This document shows positions 10,769 to 22,500 of a DNA stretch of 38,217 bases, one piece after another. The stretch comes from Podila epigama (lineage: Eukaryota > Mortierellomycota > Mortierellomycetes > Mortierellales > Mortierellaceae). The stretch spans positions 1-38,217 of the forward strand of contig JAAAVE010000019.1 in assembly GCA_015679605.1 (NCBI GenBank), written 5' to 3'. The notes beneath the pieces are model-generated. The model was not told the DNA's origin. It saw only the letters and a list, made by a program, of their open reading frames with translations, and ran no database searches. Position 1 is the stretch's first letter. Every line of letters starts with the position of its first letter. Position numbers and translations under genes: made by a program.

Positions 10769-10801
10769 ACTCACACTCACTCACTCACTCACTCACTCAC
10801 T
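10769..10801. repeat. ACTC tetranucleotide repeat
   Basis: Tandem TCAC/ACTC units in the intergenic region between the FAD monooxygenase 3' end and the kinase leader. Confidence 0.75.
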
Positions 10802-11013
10802 TACAACTCATACTCAAATGTGTTTTCGTACAAACAAACATACACAACTCGATATGACAAAGAAGAGGACCCGGAAAAAAGCCTATCGCTGAGTAAACGT
10901 GAGGACGGATCAGTCAAAACCTAAATGTGACTGACTTTTTCCATTACCCCCCAGAAAACCCTGCAATTCATCATGTCATCATTTTTTTTTTTTTAATTGA
11001 CTTCGCCCAAAAT

Positions 11014-13146
11014 TTATTCTTCGTGCAGGGTATCAGAGTGACCCAACACCATTCTCTTTCTTCTCAATGGTTTCTGCTCCTCAAGTACAACACTTCCCCG
11101 GTTCGCAACCACGGGAAGAAACATGATCTGGGGACGGTACACCGTGTCCTTGAGAAACTGTTCCGTCTGAATCGACTTTGGGATCCAGTTGAAGATGACA
11201 TGGCGAATCATTCGGTCCTTCCATGTCTTTTGTTCAAAAATAATTATAATATCAGGGTCAGAGTAAAAGTCAGAATCAGGTCATAATATGGATTTGATAA
11301 TAATGATTGCTTCAAACAATACAACTCGCACTCTCTCTCATCAGTCGCATGGACACATCCGGAAACTCACCTGTCCGTATTGAATGGTAGCCATCACTTT
11401 CGACTTTTCCATCTGGTACTTGGCCTTGGGGTATCTCTGGCTCTTGTACTCTGCGAACGCAGCAGTGATCTCTTCCAGAGACCCACCGGCAATGTCATAG
11501 AGACAATTGGCCAGTACTACCGAATCCTGAAGAGCATTAATGGCACCTACGACATTATATGAGTGTTAACAATATATACATAAACGCGTCTCTTGTGTGG
11601 AATATTAGTCTCCAATCTCCTTTCTTGCCTCACCTGCTCCTCCACTCGGAAGCATCTAATTCCATGCAAATGCATAAACAAATCTTCATCAGTTTTTTCC
11701 TTTGGACTTTGATACTCCTTGCACATTGTTTTCAATAGACAAACAGCAACGTCCTTTTCATACCTTGTGGCATGCATCTCCTATGAGTACTGTTCGACCA
11801 TGGTACCAAGTTTCAAACAACTTTTCTTCCAAAAACACGCGCGAAATCATTTCCGGAGGTGTATGATCGATGAGGTCCCCCATGGTACCCCCTAGAGCAC
11901 AGGGATAGTTTCGAATCTCATCAATCATACTCTGGTTTGCCTTTGGTCCCCACTCTGCGTTCTTGAACCGTGCCGAGTCCGTCGTTGTCGATTCTAATTG
12001 TGTGGTCATTAGCCAGCACACTCTATTGCCAGGCACAGTAGCCGTAGACCACTAATTAATGAACAAGGTAACAAAGGAACAGAAAAAAGTGAATAAAAGG
12101 TGATGGGGTCAGACGTATTTACGGGTCACTACATGACAGTGAAAGAATACAACAAAAGAGGAAAAGATGTTGCTCATATATCACAAGCGACGATGTACTG
12201 TCAAGAAATGAAACGACATCAAGAAGAGAGTGAAAAAAATGGCCTGAAAAGAAATACCGAATGAGATGTGCCTTGCATAATGACACGCTCGAAATGACTA
12301 AAGGGATCCTTGAATGCCGCGTATATTTCTGCTGCAAGCGGTTTTGTAGTTCCGACCATACAAATATGGCCCACATTCAAGTTTTCCTTGTCAGAGTCGG
12401 GCAATTGACCACTTTCAGCCAAATCCTTGAACAGGCTTGTACGAACACCGCTGTAGGCACCATCAGCACCCACGAGAATGTCACCCGTGGCAGATGTGCC
12501 ATCCGCGCAGAAAATAGACACCTTGTCACCATCATCCTTGATTGATTCGATTTTCTTGTTCAAGTGCAGTCTTTCAGGAGGGATCTTGGAGAGAAAGAGC
12601 TGATGCATCTGAGGCCGTGAAAACAGGATAAAGTCATATCCCGTCCTGTTGATGGTGTATTCAAAAAATATGGATATGTGCAGATTGAGCAACGCGTCAC
12701 CGCGAAAAGTAAGAAATCAGAGAGATTTGTCACCCATTGTTATTTACCGTTGCTTGTACTCGGTCAAGTCAAAGCCGCCCATGACTTGCAAGTTGCTGTC
12801 ATAAATGTTCATTCCTTGACAAGGCAGCGAGATAGCAAGTGCTTCATCCAATAGGTCCAACTGCTCAAACACAGCCAAGATCCTCGAGTCAAATGCCATA
12901 GTAGAACCTACACGTTGTAGTATTGCACAAGTTTGAACGTCAATTCATCTTCAAAGAAAGGTCGCTACTCGAGATGAGTACGGAGGGGATCAGCTAGAAA
13001 TCTGCTATACCGATGGGTTTGATGGCCGGAGCGCGTTCGTATATCTCAAAGGGTATGCCAGCACGGCTGAGGATGATGCCCAGCATCAGCCCACTCATGC
13101 CTGCACCCACGATAATGATCTTTTTGATGCCATTGTCGTGTGTCAT
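11014..13146 (-). CDS. FAD-dependent monooxygenase (PF01494 / salicylate-hydroxylase-like)
   Basis: Seven exons: 13146-13011, 12907-12748, 12645-12258, 12051-11764, 11655-11634, 11546-11371, 11226-11014 (460 aa). Class A flavoprotein hydroxylase pattern: N-terminal Rossmann GAGMSG (14-19) with Glu38 in IYERA binding the FAD ribose; DG motif GADGAYSGVR (Asp160-Gly161); GD motif VLIGDACHKMLPSGGAGAIN (Gly319-Asp320), which contacts FAD. The family hydroxylates aromatic or polyketide-like substrates with NAD(P)H and O2; the substrate here cannot be told. The exon 11634-11655 is only 22 nt and codes for the MLPSGGA part of the GD motif. No secretion signal or transmembrane segment is visible. The first ATG is used; the frame upstream is open but ATG-less. 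No biosynthetic partner gene lies nearby, so a stand-alone catabolic or tailoring role is possible. Confidence 0.9.
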
Positions 13147-13900
13147 TTTTTTTTTATTAGCTTGCTTGTTTGGCGAAGGGGTATTGTGAACCAAGCGAAT
13201 AGATGAGGCGTTGAAATAGACAGATGAGAGATTGTGCCTGAGCGTGAATGAGAAAGAGATCAGATTCTTTTGTGGAATGTGAATGAGAAACGAGATCGTA
13301 AAAAGGAGGAAACCAATATTTTATAGTCTTTTATTGTGCATGGTATGTGTCTTACAGAGACTTTTGCTGAGCACGGCGCGTGTGTTCTTGTCCTGGACTT
13401 GGTCTGGACCAGTGCTTGTCAATTGTAACGTTGCACTGCCACAAAATGTCCAAGGCGTCTAGCCTGTCAGGTTCTGATTCCGTCAGCAAGTGTTGTCACC
13501 CTCAGCCCGCTCTCAGTCCACTTTCAGCCCTGCACCTCCTGTCTGTCCCCGGCTCATCATGTCACGTCCTACCTTTATTGCTCTACTGTATTGACAATGT
13601 AACGGGACATGTGAACGCAGAGACGTCCTACAAGCAGTAGGTGACAACATGTAGTACGCGGCCTTTAAGCTCTCCAATCATGTCTCGAATAAAGTTCAGA
13701 GTCGCAAAGAAAGTAGTAGGCCTGCTTCAAAGAGTAATAGGACCAACATACGACAAGAAAAAGTAAGAGGATGAATTACAAAAAAAAAAAATTAAATTAA
13801 AAACCTCATTTCCTTTTTTTATTATCCAGAACTTGACGCAAAACAGCAATGCTGTATGCCATGGATAAAAAAGGAAAAGAACGTGTGGACATTTTCAAAT
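13147..13900. other. Intergenic region; nothing convincing
   Basis: This holds the FAD monooxygenase promoter (13147-13330) and the 3' flank of the uridine-kinase-like gene. An 86-codon open frame at 13380-13640 is Cys/Leu/Ser-rich, lacks family resemblance and has no splice context, so I do not call it. Confidence 0.5.
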
Positions 13901-15774
13901 CTATTCAGGTACAGGCTTATACAGGCTATCGGCCAGACCTCCCAAAACATCTTTGCTCGATCTTGGTGCTGGCGATGATGGGGTGCTCGACCTCGCCGAC
14001 GCAGTCTCTGAAAGCGCCAATGAGGACCTTGGCTTCGATCCAGCAGGTCCAGGCGACGCACAGGCCGAAGAACCAGGCGAGGAAGGTGTCGTCGACAAGC
14101 CCGACATCATTTCCTGCAGGACTGTTGTTGGTGCATCTGACGCAGCATTAGCACGGGATGAAGAAGAAGGGCGAGTCGAATTTGCCTGAGGCTGGCGGCC
14201 GAGGAGGTCTGCCGCATGAGCAGTAATCAATTCAATGGCTGCCACGTTTTCACTGCCTCTTGGGATGATGATATCGGCCCACTTTTTGGACTAGAAAATG
14301 AAGGGCGGTTTATATATATATATATATATATATTAGTGCTTCAAGCAATAGAAATAGAGAAAGAACTCCAAGAACGCAATAGATCCAGTAAAAACATGAT
14401 ACGTACGGGGCTGATAAAGTCGTCAAAAGCTGGTTTTACAAAACGAACGTATTCCGTGAGGATGTGGTCCATTGAATCAGGATTCTTTTCTGCCACTTTG
14501 CGGGAAACTAGGATGTAACAACGATAAACAGATTAACAAATTGATTTTGTTGACAGGTCAACGTATGAAGGAGCCAACATAAAACTGTTCACAGAATCAA
14601 TACCTCGCTTGACCAGACGAGCGTCATCATCGACATCGACAAACAGCTATGCACAATGACATGGAGTTGAAAAAAAGGTTGAGTATTAAGAGGTTATCAA
14701 TTGGAACACACATCATCATGGACTGAAAACAAGTTAGCTACCTTCATGTTTAGATAGTCACGAATCTTTTGGCTATAAAGCATGAAAATGCCCTCAACCA
14801 AAACCACAGTAGGACTTTCAGCATTGCTTGAAGGTTCCTCATATGTTCTATTGTTGCAATAGTTGATGGGCCACAAAAAGGGAAACGTGGCGTGAGAAAT
14901 CAAGTCAAAGATACCATTAAAGTCATAGAATTTAATCCGCCATGTTGGCAGCAGGTCTACCTTTTCTTTGTTGCAAAGTCAAACTTGGGCAGTCTTGGCA
15001 AACTGCCCTCCTTGATCTCATCAAAGGTCGCCTCCAGCAGTTCCCAATCAAAGGCATCTAATCCAGTGTGCACCAAACAGTCCATTAGTATGATTGTCGT
15101 GAGTAAATATCATTGACTGTCAAAATTGTGTAATCTTGATCGTCGTGCAAATTCATGTATATACCTGGATGGTCAAAGTTATAGAGTCCACTGGCCGCTC
15201 TGACGCGATCTTCATCCGAGAGTTCCTTGTAAAAGTCATGCAAATGAAGGAGCAAGACACGTTTGCTGTCGACCACCTGATTCTTTTGCAACTGTTCAAT
15301 CAAGACTCTACAGAATGCCTCCTATTCATTAGGGCGATGTTGTTGTCTCTAGTATCAGTACACCAATGCCTCTTCCATTTGTTTTCCTTGAACACATGTT
15401 ATTGACACTGATCAGCGTTCTGGCAAGGGATATGCCTCGGAGACACGTTCTTCCCGCCAGAATAGAGTCCAAGATATCGTACCTTTCCACAATCGGCGCC
15501 ACCTGTTGAGAATCGATATGATTATATCGCCCAATTGAATGGAAATAGCGAAGTGCAATTAGTACAAGAAAGGAAGACACGTTTTCTCAGGGCCAGCATA
15601 AAAAAACACACACAAAAAAAAGTTCCCACGACATTGGCCAGAAACACGAATAACACATTTGCAATTAAGTCCATGAGACAATGAGCAAGCCGTTCAATTA
15701 CCAGCAAGGCCAATGAAAAAGACTCGCGAGGGAGGCAGCTTGAAGCTGAATGAAGCTGGCAGTGCAATACTCAT
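13901..15774 (-). CDS. Uridine/cytidine-kinase-like P-loop protein with altered active site
   Basis: Eight exons: 15774-15702, 15502-15483 (20-nt micro-exon), 15321-15165, 15057-14961, 14847-14742, 14646-14604, 14507-14407, 14290-13901 (328 aa). The fold matches uridine kinase: VFFIGLAG P-loop strand; [78 protein letters not shown]. A Ser/Pro-rich tail of about 95 residues follows. Known uridine kinases phosphorylate uridine and cytidine in pyrimidine salvage. Here the Walker A reads GGADCGKE, so the Mg-binding Ser/Thr after Lys is Glu. The usual QDSFY-type catalytic Asp position reads LHDFY (His two before Phe). The lid ERGRD-type segment reads EKNPD. It may be a divergent enzyme or a pseudoenzyme like weakly similar yeast DAS2. 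The gene is confident; catalytic activity is doubtful. Confidence 0.82.
14311..14333. repeat. TA dinucleotide repeat in an intron
   Basis: An uninterrupted TA run of about 23 bp within the last intron of the uridine-kinase-like gene. Confidence 0.8.
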
Positions 15775-16726
15775 GGTTACAGGTTTTGATTTGCGTCAAG
15801 ACTTTTTTGTTGTGTAAAGTTTGTTTCCAGGCGTGAACGTGAACTTTTTTTTTATTTTTTTCATGAGAAACAATGAGACGATATTTCCAGTTGTTGTTGG
15901 AAATAACGGGGGTCTTTGTTTTGATTTTGAAAAAGAATAAAGAACGCGATCTCACTTCTTATTTTTTATTTTTTTTTTTCTTCCTTCATCCTTCCTCACT
16001 TTTCTCCACTTGCCCTCATTCCATTTCACTATACCCTATCTTTTCGGTAAGAAAAACCATTCCACTCCTACTTATCTTTTTTTACAACAAAAAGAATGAT
16101 ATTTCGTACAAATATGATGTTTTGTTTATATTTGCTACTTCAGAGGCTTTCGCCGGCCGATGAGACAAATTTTCCACACTTTTTTCTGACTTTAATTCAA
16201 ACAATTCGAAATTATTCTTTCGCGACATATTTCTTTTGTGAATGAAATTTTTTCGTGCATCTGATGATTCTAATTCATATATATTGTCCTTGGAATTCGA
16301 TAGTTATAAATGTGTAAATCATAATCACTCCGTCCTTGTATCGCTTCCAGTGAACTAAATGGTAAATATTTCGAGATTGATACCCTTTCATTTTTTGGGC
16401 AACACTTTTTTTTCAAATGATGAGAACAAAAGGGATCATGAAAAAAACCCATGATTACCAAATTTACATTTTCAATTGTTCCTACTGATACAACTTTGCA
16501 AGAAACCCTCGCCCACTCTTTGACAAACACAACAAAATGAATTCAACATATCCTAACCATGGTATATCTTTTAACTCTTTTTTGTTTGATCTGCAGTAGG
16601 TCTCCATGTTGTGTTTGTGCATTTTAGATAGTACTTTGCAAATAAATTATGTTTACAATATCCAACAATGTTCGAAGCAAAACTGTTTGATTATACATTT
16701 TTTTTTTTCCCTCTTGCATTACATTT
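15775..16726. other. AT-rich intergenic region
   Basis: Promoter of the uridine-kinase-like gene on the left and 3' flank of the Mad3 gene on the right. It is AT-rich with many short T runs. Short open frames on both strands look random, and I see no RNA gene. Confidence 0.5.
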
Positions 16727-19099
16727 TCATCCCTTGCTATCTTCGTATCGTCTCTGTTGTGCAATGACAGTGGTCAGGTCGGTGGGTACAGTACCGACAA
16801 AGCTTTGCCTGCGTTCAAAGTCTTCGTTCCGTCTCATTTCTCGAATGGCCAGCGTCAACTCGCCACAGTCATCGTCAGGCATATCGTCCCAGTCCGAATC
16901 ATCTTCTGAATATGGTCTCATGGGATCATCCAGTTCAGAGCGCGCATCATCCGAGAGGTTGTCCTCCTTCTTTCGTTTCTTGACTCTGTAATCAGCACTG
17001 AACATTCTGCTCATGTACGCGTTGGCTTCGATCGTGTGCATGGTCGGCGAGTCGCGCAGTTTTCTTTGATGCTCTGCTATCCGTTTCCGACGCTCCATTT
17101 GTTCTTCTGATACTGGGAGGATAGGCTCAATTGTTTTTATGGGGTTCTGTAGAGGTTGTTGTGGCGGACCATCATCATCGCTGTATCCTGGATGAGGTGG
17201 TGTAGTGGGCATCAAATCAAAAGCGGTAGTCAGCTGTAAAGGACGATTCTCTGGCGTTGTATCTCTTGTGAACGACGACTGTCTTGGAGACGGCATTCCT
17301 CGCGACATACTATCAGAAAAGTAGTAGCGACGTGCCTTGATCTCTTCGACACTATATTCGTTTCTTCCTGCGTAGATCTCTGTCAAATCACACATGAGCC
17401 GTTCTGGTCTTCCGCTTTCAGAGATTTCCACAGGAAAGAGGTTCGATATCCGTGCAATATCCTCTAACTGTGATGGGAGGGGTTTAGTGGATGAGCGCTG
17501 CCCGGACTCGGCTACTTGGGGTATATGTGGGGGTTGTTGTACTTGAGGTTCATCCATGTTTTGAGTTTCCTATAATAATCAAGCCAGAGTGTGAAAGTCA
17601 TAGTCATGAGTAGTGTTAATTTCTCTGTTAGAACGTCATGTAAGGTCCGAGTAGCTCGGGATGTTGAGCATGAACGAATGAGAGAAATGAAGGAGCCATG
17701 AAAAAAACTTACAGGGGTAGCATCCTGGAATACTTCAAGCTTTCGAACTGGCTTTTTGGCAATAGACATATTGGCAGGAAGTGTGACACCCTGCCAGGAT
17801 GTTCCATGTTGCATGTTTTCCTTGCGACGGACCTGTTCTGTCCCCATGTCTCGCCATGGTTCCGATATTGACTCTTGTTCTTCTTGATGTTGAGACGGTT
17901 CCTGGTGGTGATGATGATGATGAATGTACTGTTGCTGGGGTTGATGCCTTTGCAGGGTGGAACCAATGCGACCGGCGCCTGCGCCAGTCAAAGAGGAGGA
18001 AGATGACCCAGCAGCATCAGAGAAAACGGTTAGCTTCCCGTTCGGACGCTGGCTTTTAGACGACCCTCCTTGTTGTCCAAATGACGACGGTGCTGTAGAA
18101 GGACGTGATGTAGATGGTGCCCTGGTCAGAGTGTTTAGACCGCCATGATGAGCCGAAGAATTGGTAGATACTGACTCGGTCCGAGAGACTTTATGTCCGA
18201 GAACTCTGCGTTGTGCTTGCACTGTAGATCCTTGTCCTGAAGTCCCCTGTGGTGAATCTCCACGGATTAATGCCTCGTCGATAGCGCGCTTCTCGGCCTC
18301 TTCCTCCGCCTTTTGTGCTCGTTGTTCGAAATCAGCAAAGTTCTTCCTGAGACGGCTTAATGGCATAGCGCGTCTGTTGATGCCTAACGTCAGTATCTCT
18401 CTTGCTCCTTCGTAGCTATTTCATTTTTTTTTGTAGTTGTTATGAAAGGAGTTTGTAGTTGGTACATAAAAAGGATGGCGCCTTTGTTAAACGTAATGCC
18501 GGTTGTAAACGTGGCCTCTTAAAAGACAGAAAAAAAAGAGAAAGAAGGACATACTTTTGCATTTCTTCAAGAAACTCGGCGTATTCTTCATACAGCATGG
18601 CCTGCTGTACACCAATGTTGTTGGCCAACATATACTTGAAGATATGGTCTGGGTCTTCCACAATAGTTGAATATTGGACATAGAGACGAACATAACGTGG
18701 GTCGTTCCTGTAGCGGTCATCGCCTTTGAAGGTCTTCAAGGCCTGCTCAAGTGCTGGCAACAAGTTCGAGTCATGACCTTGGCCCGCGCCTTGAGGGTAG
18801 TTTTCGACAATCCATTGAATATAGCGAACGTGGATATCGAGTGGGTCGTCGTCGTCCTCACTATTGGCTATGTCGTGTTGGAACTGGCGATGCTGGTTCT
18901 GTAACTCCAGCGCGCGCGCGTCCGGCTGTGCAGCAAAGAGGTGTGAGAGTGTCTGGGCGCTACGGCCCTGGCGAATAGGTTGGATGTTTTCCTTGTCGTC
19001 GACGATGAGATCAATAGGGACGGGGTCAGCATACTGTCGTCCAGTGTGTGCAATGTGTTGTTCGCCGTCTGGATGTGGTTGATCCTCGAGTTGCTGCAT
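16727..19099 (-). CDS. MAD3: Spindle checkpoint protein Mad3/BubR1 (kinase-less)
   Basis: Three exons: 19099-18555, 18373-17713, 17569-16727 (682 aa). It belongs to the mitotic checkpoint complex that inhibits APC/C-Cdc20. KEN box 1 (residues 36-38, DDKENIQPIRQGR) precedes the Mad3/Bub1 TPR region (HVRYIQWIVENYPQG ... DPRYVRLYVQYS ... EEYAEFLEEMQ). Next come a disordered linker, an ABBA-like motif LTVFSD (296-301), KEN box 2 (366-368) and a second ABBA-like motif LEVFQD (394-399). A GLEBS-like Bub3-binding segment follows near 460-486 (LTEIYAGRNEYSVEEIKARRYYF). The C-terminus is acidic and there is no kinase domain, so this is Mad3-type rather than Bub1. The ATG at 19099 is the first in frame, but the frame stays open upstream without an ATG. 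A short 5' exon beyond a CAG acceptor near 19177 is possible, so the N-terminus is uncertain. Confidence 0.92.
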
Positions 19100-19546
19100 G
19101 AAGCGTGCTTGATCGTAATATCTGGGGGCATGTGTATGCCGTTTTTTAACTGCTTCTTTGTTGTTGTTGTTCCCCTGTATCCAGACAGTACGCCGTAAGA
19201 AAGAGAGAATAAGATGCAGGGGAGGTAATGGAAGTGATGGATGGAGAGAATGGGATTTGAATGGATGGATTTTGAACAAAAAAAAAGATCTGAGGGCGTG
19301 GGATGCCGCTGCTCTTTACATTTATGGAGGTTAAACAGTCAACCCATGGTAGTAATGATAGTTTAGACAGGTTTGGTTGGAGGTTTAAACCTTTTTCCCC
19401 ACAGGGTTGAACAAAGTTGCATCATCACCTCCATCCAACAACGCGACTCAAACCGATTGTTCTCCACCATCACCATCCATCACCATCCATCATCCATTCC
19501 CCACCCTCCCACTCCCATTTTCAACACTCGACAGTAACCTCTTGAA
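19100..19546. promoter_or_regulatory. Divergent region between MAD3 and SEC3
   Basis: 447 bp between the two chosen start codons. The SEC3 side (about 19430-19535) is CT-rich with a repeated ATCACCATCC unit. The MAD3 side carries the open, ATG-less upstream frame. A shared promoter is inferred from spacing. Confidence 0.45.
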
Positions 19547-22500
19547 ATGGCTGGAAGAGCCGCGCCCAGCACGTCTGGGACCCGTGGCAAAGAAGATCCC
19601 GTACGCCAGCAACTCATCCAGGCCTTGTTCTCTGACAGCTCCTGTGAGTTTTTTTTGATTTGCTTCTAGTTCTTACACCTTCCAGACTTGACGTCCTCAC
19701 CCGCAATGTCTATGGGGCAGCCAAGCATTGAAAGACACTCACACTTTCTTTTTTTTTTCCTGGCGTCGGTGTTGTATCTGTTGACCGCGAGCATAGCTTC
19801 CAACTCGGAGACTATGTTGACCTATGTCAAGATTTTTGAGGAAGAAAAGGCTAGCAAGGACTTGAAAGGGACCCCAGCCAAGAAAGGTGGTAGTGCTGAC
19901 AGGACAAAGATGTTGTCCAAGCCTAGATACCTTTGCATGACCGGTAACTTACTATTTCGTCAGTGATATGGTGGTTTCGCGAAAACAGCATAGAATGAAC
20001 TTTTTTTCTTACACGATACCTATCGCGCGTACAACCACGTTCTTTTTTTGCTATTCAATTCTAGTCAAGGCAAATGGAAAAGTCCGTCTTCACAAAGTCA
20101 AAAAGACATCAGCGACCTCATATCACATCGGCAGGACATGGCATCTGGATGAAATCAAGTCAATTGAGAACGTTGATGTAACCAAAAGCATTTTGTGCCT
20201 GGAGAGAAATGAATGATGCACAAAAAATTTCCTGTCCACCATTGCTTTCACAGCGGGAATGCTAACATTTTATTATGACCTTTTGTTTTCTCCTATGTCC
20301 TTGTCTGCTTGCCTTGCCTTGCCTTGTTTGCGTTGTTTTGTTTATATCTAAACCTCAAAGGCCAGGAGGTGGAACGTGATTATCAATCGACCCTACGCAT
20401 GGGTGACTGACGCGCCAGAGCTCAAGAGCGACTTTTTAATGATGTTGCTAAAGGTATGGTAGTTACCCGTATTCAGGGCCAAGAATAACAGATGGTCAAC
20501 ATTGAAACGAAAGAGCTATTTCTCATTTGCTCATCCGCCTGCCGTTGTTGTTCAACCATAGGTCCTCCGGAGTAATCTCAAGAGACTACCGACACTTATC
20601 AACATTGACGAGTCTGCCCTCAATAGTACGTTGGTTGAAAATTTCGTTGCATTGTTATAGAGTGCTACTCACTGAAATGACAACAGCATATACTAAGCTG
20701 TTTTCTATATGACTTTTCTTGAAAAAAGCCCAGTTCAATATGGCAAGAGAGGCCGCTTTACCACCTACGTTTCGAAACCAGAGAGCTGCACCTATCGCTG
20801 GCATGTCACCTAATATCACTAGCGGCAGTGGTAGCACCCTTGGCGGCGCCTTCCTTCAGGACTTTGAGAACAGACTCTCTGTTCAAACCGAGCGCATGAA
20901 ACGTTCAGCTCCAGCCTTGGGATCAGGACCTACGACCGGTGGTGCAAGCCCTCAGAGCGACAGAGGTCTCGGTGGAATGATTGGAACAGGCCCATCCAAA
21001 TTGATGGAGGACAATGAACCTCTGGACGAGATTGCTTTGATGAATCTTGAGGAGCTGTTGTATGATATGGACCTTGCATCAGGCGAGGATGGAGTTGCTT
21101 TGGAGACACGCCTCATGAATGAACTGAGTGCCCTGGAACTCACAAATGTATATTCCATCATCGAATCGGATGACCGCATCAAGGACGTTATGAGTGAGCT
21201 TGACAAGGGTATTGAAGAGCTGGACGACATGGACAATTGGCTATTCATGTACCGCCAGGAACTGGACAGCATGGGCGATGATATCCGACAGATCGAGTCT
21301 CAGAACCGTGGTTTGCAGGTGCAAACGTCGAATCAGGCTAGCTTGCTTCGAGAGCTAGAGAATCTGTTGGTGTCCATCACGATCCCGGAACGAATCTTGG
21401 ATGTTTTGAAGAGAGAAACATTGGAGAACGAAACGGGTCTCAGGAATCTAGAGGATGCTGCTGCTGAGGTTCAGGATGTCCTTCTCTCAAAGTACGATGA
21501 GGATGTGGCGGGTATGAGTGCGGTGCGTGGTCGGATGGAGCACTACAGCATTCACTGTTCCAATTTTGCAAACCGCTTTGCAGACTTTTTGAAGAACAAG
21601 ATCCAATATCAGACGGATCTACTTTTGAATGACAAGCAACGCAGCCTGTCCAAGGGATTTGTAGTCATGTTTGGATATGAACCTGTCGAGCGCTATTTCA
21701 GTCCGTACCGGGGACTCGTTGTCTGGCTCCGAGAAATGGATCCTCGGCGGTTTACAGATTTGCAGATGGTACGTCTTGATTTTTATTTTTCATGCATAGG
21801 TCGTTCTGCAGTAGTAACCGCATATCGAGTGTCATTCTTTTTGCTAACATGTATACTTGGTACCTTTCAATACCCTACAATGATTCCAGATCTATGTCAA
21901 TAATATGAACCGACTATACCGCAAGGAAATCAAAGAGTTCTTTAATGTCCTCACTAATTATCATGTCACCAGGTTGGAAAAGCCTGATGATTCTGAATTT
22001 GGTATGTCACAACTTCTCCTTTTTACCATAACTTGATTGTCATTTTTTTATGGTCCAATGTGTTTTTTTTTTGGTCAACTGTTCTTACTCTTTTCCTCCT
22101 TGAATCCATTTTACGACATTCGAAACTCCAGTTTTTGGCTCTACTTATCATGGAAGTCTGATCTCCAGAGGCGGCACAGCAATTCGAGAGTCACTGTCGT
22201 CACCTTCAGATCTCACTGGCAAGATTCCATGGCGCAAACGAGCGACGCGTGAGCTCCGTGACGCGTCAGCGATCAAGAACAGTGGAGGAGGAGGAGGAGG
22301 AAGCTCAAGCACGTTATACGAATCCTCACGACAAATTGAAGTTGCAGCGGATGAAAAGTTGGCTGTCGACGATGCATTCTCGCAAGCACTTTCGATTGCT
22401 ACCTCAGTGGCGGCACGTGAGCAGAATTATCTGTCGGATCTCTTTACAATGACCAAGATGATGTCGATGCGCATGTTTATCGATGACCGCCCACTATGTG

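Larger units (their letters stand above)
9975..11013. other. Intergenic region: kinase leader and microsatellites
   Basis: No supportable gene. From 9975 to about 10600 the + strand is purine-rich, so the kinase leader would be CT-rich in its own sense. Open frames here are low-complexity read-throughs of GAA/TTC repeats. From 10600 to 11013 are CA- and ACTC-type repeats and the 3' flank of the FAD monooxygenase gene. Confidence 0.5.

Noticed and set aside
13380-13640. 86-codon plus-strand open frame, Cys/Leu/Ser-rich
   Set aside because: No family resemblance, no supporting leader, and it lies in a normal intergenic spacer.
16140-16200. C/D snoRNA-like GATGAG ... CTGA pair
   Set aside because: The C box is imperfect, the boxes are too close and there is no terminal stem.
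16727-19099. Bub1 identity for the checkpoint gene
   Set aside because: The frame stops at 16727 after an acidic tail and no kinase motifs follow, so Mad3/BubR1-like is the better call.
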